Below are positions 52,394 to 60,407 of a stretch of DNA of 64,000 nucleotides, in pieces. The notes beneath the pieces are model-generated. The model was not told where the DNA came from. It ran no database searches and worked only from the letters and a program-made list of their open reading frames with translations. The stretch's first letter is position 1. Each line of letters begins with the position of its first letter. Both the position numbers and the translations under genes were made by a program. The stretch is from Tepidisphaeraceae bacterium (GTDB taxonomy: Bacteria > Planctomycetota > Phycisphaerae > Tepidisphaerales > Tepidisphaeraceae): positions 24,660 through 88,659 of the forward strand of contig DASYHQ010000047.1 of assembly GCA_035998445.1 (NCBI GenBank), written 5' to 3'.

Positions 52394-53134
52394 ATGACCC
52401 AGACCAAGACGCCAACCTCTCCTACTCGTCATGCTGATGACGCCTTCCTGCGCGCCAGGAACCTGACGAAATCGTTCCAGATGGGCGACAGCCGCGTGAC
52501 GGTGCTGAAGAACGCCGACATCTCGATCAAGCCAGGCGAGTTCATCGCGATCGAAGGGCGGTCGGGATCGGGTAAGAGCACGCTGTTGCATTTGCTGGGC
52601 GCGCTGGACTCGGTGGACCAGGGCACCATCGAATTCGAAGGCCAAGACATCGCCCGCATGCCCGGCGAACAGCGCAGCCGGCTGCGCAACACGCAGTTTG
52701 GGTTCGTGTTCCAGTTCTACCACCTGCTGCCCGAGCTTAACGTGCTGCAGAACGCGATGCTGTCGCCGATGATCGAGCACAGCTGGTTCTCGTTCTCATC
52801 AAAGCGCAAGACGATCGAAACGCGCGCCACCGAACTGCTGACCTCGCTCGGCATGAGCCATCGGCTAAAGCATCGGCCCAACCAGCTGTCGGGTGGTGAA
52901 CGGCAGCGGGTGGCGATCGCGCGGGCGCTGATGAACTCTCCGCGCGTGCTGTTCGCGGACGAACCGACCGGCAACCTCGACGCCGAGACCGGCCGGCAGA
53001 TCATGGACGTGCTTGAGGGGCTGCACCGCGAACAAAACCAGACAATTGTCATGGTCACCCATGACCGCGCACTGGCACGCACCGCCGATCGGGTGTTAGT
53101 ATTGAAAGACGGTGCGCTGGCGCCGGCGGAATGA
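52394..53134 (+). CDS. lolD: LolD-type lipoprotein-release ABC ATPase
   Basis: A 246-residue ATPase. Walker A is GRSGSGKST (about residue 57), Q-loop FVFQFYHLLPELNVLQN, signature LSGGERQRVAIARAL, Walker B VLFADEPTGNLD and H-loop VMVTHDRA. The E-L-N-V and T-G-N-L-D features fit LolD/MacB-type ATPases. With the permease two genes upstream it would release lipoproteins from the inner membrane. An insertion (SWFSFSSKRKTIETRATELL) after the Q-loop is longer than in E. coli LolD. Start at 52394 (MTQTKTPTS); 52346 is also open. Confidence 0.85.
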   Translation: MTQTKTPTSPTRHADDAFLRARNLTKSFQMGDSRVTVLKNADISIKPGEFIAIEGRSGSGKSTLLHLLGALDSVDQGTIEFEGQDIARMPGEQRSRLRNTQFGFVFQFYHLLPELNVLQNAMLSPMIEHSWFSFSSKRKTIETRATELLTSLGMSHRLKHRPNQLSGGERQRVAIARALMNSPRVLFADEPTGNLDAETGRQIMDVLEGLHREQNQTIVMVTHDRALARTADRVLVLKDGALAPAE

Positions 53135-53138
53135 GAGG

Positions 53139-53225
53139 AATTGCCGATTGCCGATTTGCGATTGCCGATTGAGGGATAAACGGTCCCACCTTCCAATCGA
53201 AAATCGACAATCGCAAATCGGCAAT
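53139..53225. repeat. TTGCCGATT/AATCGGCAA tandem-word hairpin
   Basis: Left arm TTGCCGATTGCCGATTTGCG and ATTGCCGATTG; right arm CAATCGAAAATCGACAATCG and CAAATCGGCAATC. It occupies the lolD-ilvE spacer and ends 11 nt before the ilvE start. Confidence 0.85.
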
Positions 53226-53236
53226 CTGGAGTACTT

Positions 53237-54097
53237 ATGTCCCTGCAGGTTTGGGTCGACGGCAAGCTCGTCGACAAAGAACGCGCCACGGTGTCGGTCT
53301 ACGACCATGGGCTGCTGTACGGCGACGGTGTGTTCGAGGGCATCCGCCTGTACGCCGGCAAGATCTTCCGCGCCGAAGAGCACATGCGACGGCTGTACGA
53401 CTCGGCCAAGGCGATCCGCCTGGTCATCCCCTACACCGCCGAGCAGCTAACCGCCGCCATCTACGAGACGGCCAATGTCAACAAGCTCAGCGATTGCTAC
53501 GTGCGCCTCGTGGTCACGCGGGGCGTGGGGGCGCTGGGCATTGACCCCGCCAAGTGCAAGGCGCCCGCCGTCTTCATCATCACCGATCTGATCTCGATCT
53601 ATCCGAAGGAGCAGTACGAACAGGGCGTGCCGGTGATCGTGTCGTCGATCGTCCGGAACCACCCGAACGCGCTGTCGCCGCGGATTAAGAGCCTGAATTA
53701 CCTGAACAACGTGCTGGCCCGCATGGAGGCCACCGACGCCGGCGTCGCCGAGGCGATTATGCTCAACCACCTCGGCAACGTCTCCGAGGGCACGGTCGCC
53801 AACATCTTCCTGGCCCGCGACGGGGCGGTCTTCACGCCGTTGCTCTGCGACGGGATCCTGGAGGGCGTCACGCGCAACGTCATCATCGAGCTCTGCCAGC
53901 AGATGGACATCCCCATTCGCGAGCGCGTGGTGGAACGCCACGATTTGTACATCAGTGACGAGTGCTTCCTGACTGGAAGCGGCGCCGAAGTGATGCCGGT
54001 GACGAAGATCGACGGTCGCCCCGTCGGGAATGGGAAGGTTGGACCCATCACCAAGAAGCTGATGGACGCCTTCCACAAGCACGTGCGCGGAGCCTGA
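53237..54097 (+). CDS. ilvE: Branched-chain amino acid aminotransferase (class IV)
   Basis: A 286-residue PLP enzyme. It has DHGLLYGDGVFEGIRLYAGK (substrate loop), the PLP lysine in SPRIKSLNYLNNVLAR near residue 157, GNVSEGTVANIFLARDG and the C-terminal EVMPVTKIDGRPVGNGKVGP. It transaminates branched-chain 2-oxo acids to Leu, Ile and Val. Shorter than E. coli IlvE (309) but typical of this group. It follows lolD after a word-repeat spacer and precedes the promoter of the S10 operon; a transcript from lysS could reach it. Confidence 0.9.
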   Translation: MSLQVWVDGKLVDKERATVSVYDHGLLYGDGVFEGIRLYAGKIFRAEEHMRRLYDSAKAIRLVIPYTAEQLTAAIYETANVNKLSDCYVRLVVTRGVGALGIDPAKCKAPAVFIITDLISIYPKEQYEQGVPVIVSSIVRNHPNALSPRIKSLNYLNNVLARMEATDAGVAEAIMLNHLGNVSEGTVANIFLARDGAVFTPLLCDGILEGVTRNVIIELCQQMDIPIRERVVERHDLYISDECFLTGSGAEVMPVTKIDGRPVGNGKVGPITKKLMDAFHKHVRGA

Positions 54098-54199
54098 GGA
54101 CTGGTTTTATGGGTAGATCCGGCGCGTTCGCTCAAGCGAGCGTGCCAAACCAGTCGCTAAGATTCACCCAGAACTCCAATAATTCACGCACTCAAAGAG

Positions 54200-54227
54200 T
54201 TGACACAGGGATGATTCACTGTAGACT
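54200..54227 (+). promoter_or_regulatory. Promoter of the S10-spc operon
   Basis: TTGACA and TAGACT with 16-bp spacing, the best consensus promoter in the window. Transcription should start about 54233-54235, at the base of a 10-bp hairpin (CGCTCGCCTT with AAGGTGAGCG, 54232-54256), so the operon mRNA would begin almost directly with a stem-loop. The leader to rpsJ is about 100 nt. Confidence 0.75.
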
Positions 54228-54334
54228 TCTCCGCTCGCCTTTTCGGAAGGTGAGCGAGGAAAACCCTGACCTGATTGGCCCAGATGGGGCGTCTGGCAGG
54301 GAAGACGGACGACGAAACGACAGGATTTTCTGCG

Positions 54335-54643
54335 ATGACAGGCGATCGGATTCGAATTCGGATGGAAGCATACGATCACCGGGCCCTCGATAGCTCGGCC
54401 AAGGAGATCGTCGAGCACGCCAAGCGTACCAACGCCCGCGTGTGCGGTCCCATTCCGATGCCGACCCGCGTGGAGCGCTACACCGTGCTCCGCAGCCCGC
54501 ACATCGACAAGAAGTCCCGCGAGCAGTTCGAGATGCGCACGCACAAGCGCGTGATCGACATCTTCGAGCCCACCGCCCGCACGATCGAAGCGCTCAATCG
54601 CCTCGTCGTACCGGCTGGCGTCTTCGTGAAGATCAAGGCCTAG
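54335..54643 (+). CDS. rpsJ: 30S ribosomal protein S10
   Basis: A 102-residue S10 of normal length: [40 protein letters not shown] and the C-terminal [20 protein letters not shown]. It sits in the 30S head and is also NusE in antitermination. First gene of the operon. Start at 54335 with AGGA 9 nt upstream; the frame reaches 54275 without support. fusA and tuf, often upstream of rpsJ, are not here. Confidence 0.96.
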   Translation: MTGDRIRIRMEAYDHRALDSSAKEIVEHAKRTNARVCGPIPMPTRVERYTVLRSPHIDKKSREQFEMRTHKRVIDIFEPTARTIEALNRLVVPAGVFVKIKA

Positions 54644-54661
54644 TTTTTAGATGACATACGC

Positions 54662-54686
54662 ACACCCCTGCAAGAAGGGGTGTTTT
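54662..54686 (+). terminator. Attenuator-like hairpin after rpsJ
   Basis: An 8-bp stem (ACACCCCT with AGGGGTGT) with a 6-nt loop and a short T-run (TTTTGG) 19 bp after the rpsJ stop, inside the 242-bp spacer before rplC. It could partially terminate transcription and set rpsJ above the rest of the operon. Confidence 0.45.
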
Positions 54687-54782
54687 GGTTGACGCACCGT
54701 GGGGTTCATCCAAGAACCCATCGCCCTTAAGGCTCTTTCGGCCTGACGGGACACGGCGACGCGAGGTGTTTTGTCGTTTGAT

Positions 54783-54808
54783 AAATAGCCCCGGGCTTGC
54801 CCGAGGCG
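54783..54808. repeat. TAGCCCCGGGCTTGCCCGAGG hairpin
   Basis: A CCCGGGC-TTG-CCCGAGG-type hairpin with AAATAGC flank in the rpsJ-rplC spacer; same family as 59697 and 62780. Confidence 0.65.
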
Positions 54809-54885
54809 CGAATGAGCAGAAAAGTTTACGGAGCGGTTTACGAGTCGGCCCTGATGTTTGGGGTTGCCTCCTCTGACCGAAAGCA

Positions 54886-55551
54886 ATGACACCAGCAGTT
54901 CTGGGCAAGAAAGTCGGCATGACGCGCATTTACGACGAGAAGGGCGCAATCGTGCCCGTCACTGTCGTACAGGTCGAGCCGAACGCGATCACGCAGGTGA
55001 AGACGGTCGAGACCGACGGCTACAATGCCGTGCAGCTCGGCTTCGGTGAGATCAAGCCGAAGTACAGCACCTTCCCGCTCATCGGCCACGCCGCCAAGTC
55101 CGGCAGCGCCCCCCGCAAGCACTTTCGCGAAATCAACCTGAAGGGCACGCCCACCGATAAGGCCTTGGGCGACCTGGTGACGGTCGAGATCTTCGACGGC
55201 GTGCAGTTCGTCGACGTGATCGGCACCAGCAAGGGCAAGGGCACTGCCGGCGTTATGAAGCGCCACCACTTCGGTGGTCAGCCCGCCTCGCACGGTACCG
55301 AGCGTAAGCACCGCTCGCCCGGTTCGCTCGCCAGCCGCGCCACCTGGCGTGGTCAGAGCGGTAAGCCCAAGAAGGGCGTCCGCATGGCCGGTCACATGGG
55401 CATGGACCAGGTCACCACCCGCAATCACCCCCTCGTCAAAGTCGATACCGCTAATAACCTGCTGCTGATCAAGGGCTCGCTTCCGGGCCCCAACGGTACG
55501 GTTCTGTTCGTGCGGAAGTCGATCACCGCGAAGGTGAAGGCTGCTGAATAG
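54886..55551 (+). CDS. rplC: 50S ribosomal protein L3
   Basis: A 221-residue L3, slightly longer than E. coli (209). It opens MTPAVLGKKVGMTRIYDEKG and contains the RNA-binding loop HHFGGQPASHGTERKHRSPG and GHMGMDQVTTRNHPLVKVD. Binds near the 3' end of 23S rRNA and aids peptidyl transferase folding. It has only a weak GAAAG upstream. Confidence 0.96.
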   Translation: MTPAVLGKKVGMTRIYDEKGAIVPVTVVQVEPNAITQVKTVETDGYNAVQLGFGEIKPKYSTFPLIGHAAKSGSAPRKHFREINLKGTPTDKALGDLVTVEIFDGVQFVDVIGTSKGKGTAGVMKRHHFGGQPASHGTERKHRSPGSLASRATWRGQSGKPKKGVRMAGHMGMDQVTTRNHPLVKVDTANNLLLIKGSLPGPNGTVLFVRKSITAKVKAAE

Positions 55552-55552
55552 G

Positions 55553-55648
55553 TTTGTCAGTGGTCAGTCGCCAGTGGCCTTTAGGCCATGGCGACCGACA
55601 CCGCTGCGACTGATGACGGACAACGGACAACTGACAACGGACCAAGAG
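55553..55648. repeat. CAGTGGTCAG/GACAACTGAC tandem-word hairpin before rplD
   Basis: GTCAGTGGTCAGTCGCCAGTGG and GGACAACGGACAACTGACAACGGACC fill the spacer, ending 8 nt before the rplD start, with AAGAG as the only purine run near it. Confidence 0.75.
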
Positions 55649-55650
55649 TC

Positions 55651-56265
55651 ATGATCGAACTACCGATTTACAATCAGGCCGGCGAGAAGGTCGAAACCTT
55701 CAATGTCGACGAAGCCAAGCTCGGCGGTGAAGTGCGGACCAACCTGCTCAAGCAGGCGTTCGTGATGTATCACGCCAACCAGCGCCAAGGCACCGCCAAG
55801 ACCAAGGGGCGCGGCGAGGTCGAGGGTTCTACCCGCAAGCAGTTCCGCCAGAAGGGTACCGGCAACGCCCGTACCGGTGGCGCCCGCAACCCGATTAAGA
55901 AGGGTGGCGGTCACGCGAAACAGAAGACCCCGAAGGACTGGCGCCTGAGCATGCCCAAGAAGGCCCGCCAGCTCGCCACCAAGAGCGCGATCCTCAGCAA
56001 GGTTCAAAGCGGTGACGTGAAGGTCATCAGCGAGATCAAGCTGGACGGCGTGAAGACCAAGCCGGTCGCCGAGATGTTCAAGAAGCTCGGCATCGACCGC
56101 AGCGTCTTGGTCGCCATCAACGGCACCGACGCGACGCTCGAGAAGTCGGCTCGCAACATCGACCGCACCAAGCTGACCACCGTCGCCCAACTGAACGTGT
56201 GGGACATCCTGAACAACCGCACGCTGCTGCTGACGAAGGCCGGCTTGGAACAGATCCTGGCTTAG
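55651..56265 (+). CDS. rplD: 50S ribosomal protein L4
   Basis: A 204-residue L4 (E. coli 201). N-terminal MIELPIYNQAGEKVETFNVD, then the extended loop GEVEGSTRKQFRQKGTGNAR and GGHAKQKTPKDWRLSMPKKA. It lines the exit tunnel and in E. coli represses the S10 operon. Start at 55651; the frame to 55588 is repeat-derived (TDDGQRTTDNG). Confidence 0.96.
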   Translation: MIELPIYNQAGEKVETFNVDEAKLGGEVRTNLLKQAFVMYHANQRQGTAKTKGRGEVEGSTRKQFRQKGTGNARTGGARNPIKKGGGHAKQKTPKDWRLSMPKKARQLATKSAILSKVQSGDVKVISEIKLDGVKTKPVAEMFKKLGIDRSVLVAINGTDATLEKSARNIDRTKLTTVAQLNVWDILNNRTLLLTKAGLEQILA

Positions 56266-56272
56266 GTGATCC

Positions 56273-56329
56273 GTAGGGTGTGCATTAGCACACGGCCTCG
56301 GAGGAAGGTGTGCTAATGCACGCCCTACA
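56273..56329. repeat. GTAGGGTGTGCATTAGCACAC hairpin in rplD-rplW spacer
   Basis: GTAGGGTGTGCATTAGCACAC and GTGTGCTAATGCACGCCCTAC are nearly perfect complements around a 15-bp centre, filling most of the 75-bp gap. Confidence 0.85.
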
Positions 56330-56340
56330 ACGGAAAGACA

Positions 56341-56619
56341 ATGGACAACATCAACGTCATCATCAAGCCGCTGATCACGGAGAAGAGCACGCATCAGCAG
56401 AACACCCGCAACGCCTATGCGTTCCAGGTGCACAAGGATGCGAACAAGAACCAGATCAAGACGGCCGTCGAGCAGCTGTACTCGGTGAAGGTCACCGACG
56501 TCCGGACGCTCACCCGCAAGGGCAAGCCCCGTCGGACCAAGACCGGCATGACGCACACGAGCAACTGGAAGCGCGCGGTCGTGGTGCTGGAAGAGAACTC
56601 GAAGATCGAACTGTTCTAA
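56341..56619 (+). CDS. rplW: 50S ribosomal protein L23
   Basis: A 92-residue L23: VIIKPLITEKSTHQQNTRNA, YAFQVHKDANKNQIKTAVEQ and the tip loop VRTLTRKGKPRRTKTGMTHT. It surrounds the tunnel exit and docks trigger factor and SRP. GGAAAG lies 4 nt upstream. Confidence 0.95.
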   Translation: MDNINVIIKPLITEKSTHQQNTRNAYAFQVHKDANKNQIKTAVEQLYSVKVTDVRTLTRKGKPRRTKTGMTHTSNWKRAVVVLEENSKIELF

Positions 56620-56621
56620 GA

Positions 56622-56697
56622 AGGTCGGTAGTCGGTCGTCCCTTGGGCGACTGACCGGTGACTGCGACGAACAACGAACAACTGACTACGGACGAGT
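56622..56697. repeat. Tandem-word spacer before rplB (GTCGGTCG / GACTACGG words)
   Basis: GGTCGGTAGTCGGTCGTCCC and ACGAACAACGAACAACTGAC with TACGGAC form a degenerate version of the CAACTGAC-word repeats; it ends 3 nt before the rplB ATG. GGACGAG is the nearest purine-rich stretch. Confidence 0.6.
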
Positions 56698-56700
56698 AAC

Positions 56701-57567
56701 ATGGCCATTCGATTCTACAACCCCACCAGCGCCGGCCGTCGGGCTGGCAGCGTGTTGGACTACAAGTCGGTCATCACCAAGACCGAGCCGACGAAGTCGC
56801 TGACGGTCGGCAAGCGCCGCGCCAGCGGTCGTAACCATCACGGCGTCATCACGGTCAAGCACCGCGGTGGTGGCAACAAGAAGCTGTACCGCTTGGTCGA
56901 CTTCCGCCGTCAGAAGGACGGCGTCGAGGCGACGGTCGAGTCGATCGAGTACGATCCCAACCGTTCGTGCAACATCGCCCTGATCCGCTATGCCGACAAC
57001 GAGATCTCGTACATCCTGGCTCCGAACAACCTCAAGGTTGGCACGAAGCTGATGAACGGCCCGACGGCGGAGATCGAAGTGGGCAACTGCCTGCCGCTGG
57101 CGAACATCCCCGGTGGCCTCGAAGTGCACAACATCGAGATGAACCCCGGCCAGGGTGGCAAGTTGGTCCGCTCGGCCGGTGGTGTGGCTCGCCTGAGCGC
57201 CAAAGAGGGCGACTGGGCCGTGATCATCCTCCCCAGCGGTGAAATGCGTCGCGTGCGCAGCGCCTGCCGGGCGACGATCGGTCAGCTGGGCAACCTGGAC
57301 CACATTAACGTCAGCATCGGCAAGGCCGGCCGCTCGCGTCACATGGGCATCCGCCCGCACACGCGTGCCAAGGCCATGAACCCGATCGACCACCCGCTGG
57401 GTGGTGGTGAAGGCCGCAGCAACGGTGGTCGGCACCCGGTCAGCAAGACCGGCGTGCCCGCCAAGGGCGGCATCACGCGTAACGGTCGCAAGCACAGCGA
57501 GAAGCTGATCCTGCGTCGCCGCAAGTTCGGTAAGTTCCAGCAGCGTCCGCAGACCGTGAACGTGTAA
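56701..57567 (+). CDS. rplB: 50S ribosomal protein L2
   Basis: A 288-residue L2 (E. coli 273). Contains [32 protein letters not shown] [18 protein letters not shown], and the catalytic-site region [20 protein letters not shown] with the conserved His. It is essential for subunit association and peptidyl transfer. N-terminus opens [20 protein letters not shown]. Confidence 0.97.
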   Translation: MAIRFYNPTSAGRRAGSVLDYKSVITKTEPTKSLTVGKRRASGRNHHGVITVKHRGGGNKKLYRLVDFRRQKDGVEATVESIEYDPNRSCNIALIRYADNEISYILAPNNLKVGTKLMNGPTAEIEVGNCLPLANIPGGLEVHNIEMNPGQGGKLVRSAGGVARLSAKEGDWAVIILPSGEMRRVRSACRATIGQLGNLDHINVSIGKAGRSRHMGIRPHTRAKAMNPIDHPLGGGEGRSNGGRHPVSKTGVPAKGGITRNGRKHSEKLILRRRKFGKFQQRPQTVNV

Positions 57568-57585
57568 CGAAGATTTCCGCGACGC

Positions 57586-57618
57586 AACGGACGACTGACA
57601 ACTGACAACGGACAACTG
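57586..57618. repeat. GGACAACTGAC tandem words abutting the rpsS start
   Basis: CAACGGACGACTGACAACTG then ACAACGGACAACTGAC runs directly into the rpsS ATG with no Shine-Dalgarno sequence between. Confidence 0.75.
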
Positions 57619-57620
57619 AC

Positions 57621-57890
57621 ATGAGCAGAAGCGCAAAAAAGGGCCCATTCGTCGACGAGAAGCTGTACCAGAAGGTATCGAAGCTGAACGAGAACCGGGC
57701 GAAGGCCCCGATCAAGACGTGGGCTCGGACCTGCACGATCATCCCGGAGTTCGTCGGACACACGTTCGAGGTTCACAACGGGAACAAGTTCCTGAAGGTG
57801 TTCGTTCAGGAAGACATGGTCGGTCACAAGCTGGGCGAGTTCAGCCCGACGCGGACCTTCCGTGGTCACAGTGGTAAGAAGCAGGCCTAA
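57621..57890 (+). CDS. rpsS: 30S ribosomal protein S19
   Basis: An 89-residue S19: [40 protein letters not shown] and [20 protein letters not shown]. It lies in the 30S head near the A site. The start codon immediately follows a tandem repeat, so initiation must rely on something other than a Shine-Dalgarno contact. Confidence 0.96.
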   Translation: MSRSAKKGPFVDEKLYQKVSKLNENRAKAPIKTWARTCTIIPEFVGHTFEVHNGNKFLKVFVQEDMVGHKLGEFSPTRTFRGHSGKKQA

Positions 57891-57904
57891 GGGCAGGCAT
57901 CTGA

Positions 57905-57938
57905 TTTACTTCGCCACCGGCTAGCCGGTGGTATTTAC
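57905..57938. repeat. CCACCGGCTAGCCGGTGG hairpin
   Basis: A perfect 9-bp palindrome with AT-rich flanks (TTTACTTCG and TATTTACG) in the rpsS-rplV spacer. Close to the CCACCGGCAAGCCGGTGG hairpin at 52325. Confidence 0.75.
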
Positions 57939-57953
57939 GGGATAGGGCACGAC

Positions 57954-58355
57954 ATGCCATTCGAAGCCAAACATCGATTCGCCCGCATCAGCCCCCGCAA
58001 GGCTCGGCTGATCATGGACCTGGTCCGCGGTCGCGACGTCGACGATGCGATGAGCATCCTGAAGTTCTCCAAGCAACGCGCCAGCGTGATGGTCGAGAAG
58101 GTCATCCGCTCGGCCGTCGCCAACGCGACCGATCCGGAACAGAACCCCGCGACGCCGCGTAATACCCTTTACGTCGCCAGCGCCTGGGCCGATCCGGGTC
58201 CGATCATCAAGCGGTTTCAACCGAAGGACCGCGGCAAGGCGTATCCGATCAACAAGCGCACCAGCCATCTGGTGATCGCGATCGACGAGCGCGGCGAGGG
58301 CGAGGTCGCCCCGCAGCAGAACCTGGTGGGTCGCCGTCCCGGTAAGGCAAGGTAG
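57954..58355 (+). CDS. rplV: 50S ribosomal protein L22
   Basis: A 133-residue L22 (E. coli 110): HRFARISPRKARLIMDLVRG, DDAMSILKFSKQRASVMVEK and the long beta-hairpin RFQPKDRGKAYPINKRTSHL that reaches into the exit tunnel. C-terminal residues GEGEVAPQQNLVGRRPGKAR extend beyond the usual end. Confidence 0.95.
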   Translation: MPFEAKHRFARISPRKARLIMDLVRGRDVDDAMSILKFSKQRASVMVEKVIRSAVANATDPEQNPATPRNTLYVASAWADPGPIIKRFQPKDRGKAYPINKRTSHLVIAIDERGEGEVAPQQNLVGRRPGKAR

Positions 58356-58360
58356 TAGGA

Positions 58361-58452
58361 GATTGCCGGTTTGCGATTTGCGATTTGCGATTGAAAGACA
58401 TTGATGGTCGTCCGTGCTTTTCAATCGCAAATCGCAAATCGCAAATCGCAAA
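58361..58452. repeat. TTTGCGAT/ATCGCAAA tandem-word hairpin before rpsC
   Basis: TTTGCGATTTGCGATTTGCG and ATTGAAA on the left, TTTCAATCGCAAATCGCAAA and TCGCAAATCGCAAAT on the right: arms made of 3-4 copies of the word TTTGCGA and its complement. It ends 7 nt before the rpsC ATG and leaves no Shine-Dalgarno. Confidence 0.9.
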
Positions 58453-58459
58453 TGAATAT

Positions 58460-59158
58460 ATGGGTCAAAAGGTAAATCCAACTGGTTTCCGCGTCGGCAT
58501 CACAGAAGACTGGAAGAGCCGCTGGTACGCGCCCAAGGCCGCGTACGGTGACTTCCTGGTCGAGGACTTCAAGGTCCGCAAGCTGATCGACGCGAAGCTG
58601 AACCGCCGTCCCCCCTTCGCCGCCGTCAGCGACATCCTGATCGAGCGGACGCGCGAAGAGGTTACGGTCACGATCAAGACGGCCCGTCCCGGCCTCGTCA
58701 TCGGCCCCAAGGGCGCCGAGGTCGACAAGCTGCGTGAAGAGCTGGAAGACCTGATTAAGCGTAAGGTCGCCCCGATCAAGGTCATCGAGATCAAGAATCC
58801 GGACCTGAACGCGCAGCTGGTCGCCGAGGCCGTTGCCGAGCAGCTCAAGAAGCGTGCGAGCTTCCGCCGCGTGCTGAAGATGCGGATGGACGCCACCATG
58901 CAGGCCGGCGCCAAGGGCATCAAGTTCGCGATCAGCGGCCGCCTCGGTGGCGCGGAAATCGCCCGCCAGGAGAAGGCCGGTCAGGGCAGCGTCCCGCTGA
59001 CGACCCTGCAGGCTGACGTGAACTACGGTTACGCGATCGCGTTCACCACCTTCGGCACCATTGGTGTCAAGTGCTGGATCTATCGCGGCATGTACGGCGA
59101 AGAAGTGCTGGAAACCGACCAGCGTCCGGGCGGCCCCGTCCGCCGCGGTCGCCGGTAA
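58460..59158 (+). CDS. rpsC: 30S ribosomal protein S3
   Basis: A 232-residue S3 (E. coli 233): MGQKVNPTGFRVGITEDWKS, the KH domain with PGLVIGPKGAEVDKLREELE (GxxG loop), and GGAEIARQEKAGQGSVPLTT. It lies at the mRNA entry and has helicase activity with S4. Start at 58460 is fixed by homology; the frame extends to 58385 through repeat sequence (ANRKSQIANEY). Confidence 0.97.
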   Translation: MGQKVNPTGFRVGITEDWKSRWYAPKAAYGDFLVEDFKVRKLIDAKLNRRPPFAAVSDILIERTREEVTVTIKTARPGLVIGPKGAEVDKLREELEDLIKRKVAPIKVIEIKNPDLNAQLVAEAVAEQLKKRASFRRVLKMRMDATMQAGAKGIKFAISGRLGGAEIARQEKAGQGSVPLTTLQADVNYGYAIAFTTFGTIGVKCWIYRGMYGEEVLETDQRPGGPVRRGRR

Positions 59159-59161
59159 TTG

Positions 59162-59252
59162 AAATTTGCGATTTTGGATTTGCGATTGCGATTGAAAGAG
59201 GCGTGAGCGGGATTGATTTCCCCGTCGCAAATCGAAGATCGGCAATCGAAAA
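59162..59252. repeat. ATTTGCGATT / AATCGCAAAT word spacer before rplP
   Basis: AATTTGCGATTTTGGATTTGCGATTGCG on the left (TTTGCGATT words) and GTCGCAAATCGAAGATCGGC with AATCGAAAATG on the right, a degenerate form of the 58361 element. AGGTG follows it, giving rplP a Shine-Dalgarno. Confidence 0.75.
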
Positions 59253-59267
59253 TGAGTTAGGTGATTT

Positions 59268-59690
59268 ATGCCAATGATGCCCAAGCGGGTTAAGTTCCGC
59301 AAAAGTCAACGCGGGAAGATGAAGGGCAACGCCACGCGCGGCAACTACGTCGCGTTCGGTGAGTTCGGCCTGCAGACGACCGAGGCCTGCTGGATCACCG
59401 CCCGCCAGATCGAGGCGGGTCGCGTGGCCGCGTCGCACTTCCTGCGTCGCGAAGGCCGCCTGTTCATCCGCATCTTCCCGCACAAGCCCGTGTCAGGTAA
59501 GCCGCTCGAAACCCGTATGGGTAAGGGCAAGGGCGAGCCGGAATACTGGTGCGCCGTCGTGAAGCCCGGCCAGGTCCTCTTCGAGGTGACCGGCGTGGAC
59601 GAGGCGACCGCCAAGCGCTGCCTGGCCCGCATCGCGTTCAAGATGCCGGTGAACACCCGGTTCGTTGCCCGCAAGCATGCGGTGGCCTAA
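59268..59690 (+). CDS. rplP: 50S ribosomal protein L16
   Basis: A 140-residue L16: PKRVKFRKSQRGKMKGNATR, GEFGLQTTEACWITARQIEA, the conserved FIRIFPHKPVSGKPLETRMG and KGKGEPEYWCAVVKPGQVLF. It organises the A-site region of the 50S subunit. AGGTG lies 5 nt upstream. Confidence 0.97.
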   Translation: MPMMPKRVKFRKSQRGKMKGNATRGNYVAFGEFGLQTTEACWITARQIEAGRVAASHFLRREGRLFIRIFPHKPVSGKPLETRMGKGKGEPEYWCAVVKPGQVLFEVTGVDEATAKRCLARIAFKMPVNTRFVARKHAVA

Positions 59691-59696
59691 CGATCA

Positions 59697-59725
59697 CATA
59701 GCCTCGGGCGTGCCCGGGGTATAGA
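59697..59725. repeat. ATAGCCTCGGGCGTGCCCGGGGTATA hairpin
   Basis: A CCTCGGGC-GTG-CCCGGGG hairpin with ATAG/TATA flanks fills most of the 43-bp rplP-rpmC gap. Confidence 0.7.
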
Positions 59726-59733
59726 TCAGCTAG

Positions 59734-59955
59734 ATGAGTGAGAACATGAAGATCAAAGAGATCAACGAGAAGGACGACGCGGGCCTGAAGGAACTGCTGG
59801 CCGAGCGCCAGAAGCGCCTGTTCGACCTGCGGACGCAGGGCGTGACCGAGAAGCTGGAAGACCCCAGCCAGATCGGCAAGGCCAAGAAGGACATCGCCCG
59901 GATCAAGACGGTCCAGCGTCAACGGGCGGTCGCTGCCACCAAGCAGCAGGCCTAA
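59734..59955 (+). CDS. rpmC: 50S ribosomal protein L29
   Basis: A 73-residue L29 made of two helices: MKIKEINEKDDAGLKELLAE and RQKRLFDLRTQGVTEKLEDP, then IGKAKKDIARIKTVQRQRAV. It contacts L23 and trigger factor near the exit. No Shine-Dalgarno is visible (TAGATCAGCTAG before ATG). The start could also be the second Met (MKIKEIN). Confidence 0.93.
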   Translation: MSENMKIKEINEKDDAGLKELLAERQKRLFDLRTQGVTEKLEDPSQIGKAKKDIARIKTVQRQRAVAATKQQA

Positions 59956-60012
59956 CGCGAACGAGGACGATCGGCCGGCCGGGTACGGTGCGGGCCACAG
60001 AAGAGAATCAAC

Positions 60013-60351
60013 ATGAGCGAATCAACAACCGCCACCGCCGAACGCCCGCAGCTCCGCACGATCGAGGGCGTGGTCGCGTCTGACAAGGGTGACAAGACGA
60101 TCAAGGTCGTCGTGAACTACCAGACGAAGCACGCCAAGTACGGCAAGTACCTGAAGCGCCGCACCGTCCTCCACGCTCACGACGAGCGCAACGAGGCCCG
60201 CGAGGGCGACACGGTCCAGATCGCCGAGTGCCGCCCGCTGAGCCGGACCAAGCATCACCGCTTGCTCCGCATCGTGCAGAAGGCGCCGGAGAAGGCCGTC
60301 CAGGTATCGGCGGAAGAAGTGATGACCGGTAAGGCGCCCGAGGCGCGGTAA
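60013..60351 (+). CDS. rpsQ: 30S ribosomal protein S17
   Basis: A 112-residue S17, longer than E. coli (84). Core [40 protein letters not shown] and [22 protein letters not shown]-terminal tail of about 25 residues ([20 protein letters not shown]) is extra. It binds 16S rRNA early in assembly. AAGAG lies about 7 nt upstream. Confidence 0.95.
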   Translation: MSESTTATAERPQLRTIEGVVASDKGDKTIKVVVNYQTKHAKYGKYLKRRTVLHAHDERNEAREGDTVQIAECRPLSRTKHHRLLRIVQKAPEKAVQVSAEEVMTGKAPEAR

Positions 60352-60395
60352 ATTTGCGATTTGCGATCGTGCCGCTCAATCGGCAATCGCAAATG
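60352..60395. repeat. ATTTGCGATTTGCGAT / ATCGGCAATCGCAAAT hairpin before rplN
   Basis: Two copies of the TTTGCGAT word pair with CAATCGGCAATCGCAAAT over a 10-nt centre; the repeat starts inside the rpsQ stop region and ends just before GGAG of rplN. Confidence 0.75.
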
Positions 60396-60407
60396 GAGCT
60401 AGCGACA

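Noticed and set aside
58361..58452. Possible CRISPR array from tandem TTTGCGAT words
   Set aside because: The words are 7-8 bp, contiguous and without unique spacers, and the second half is their reverse complement; no cas genes are near.
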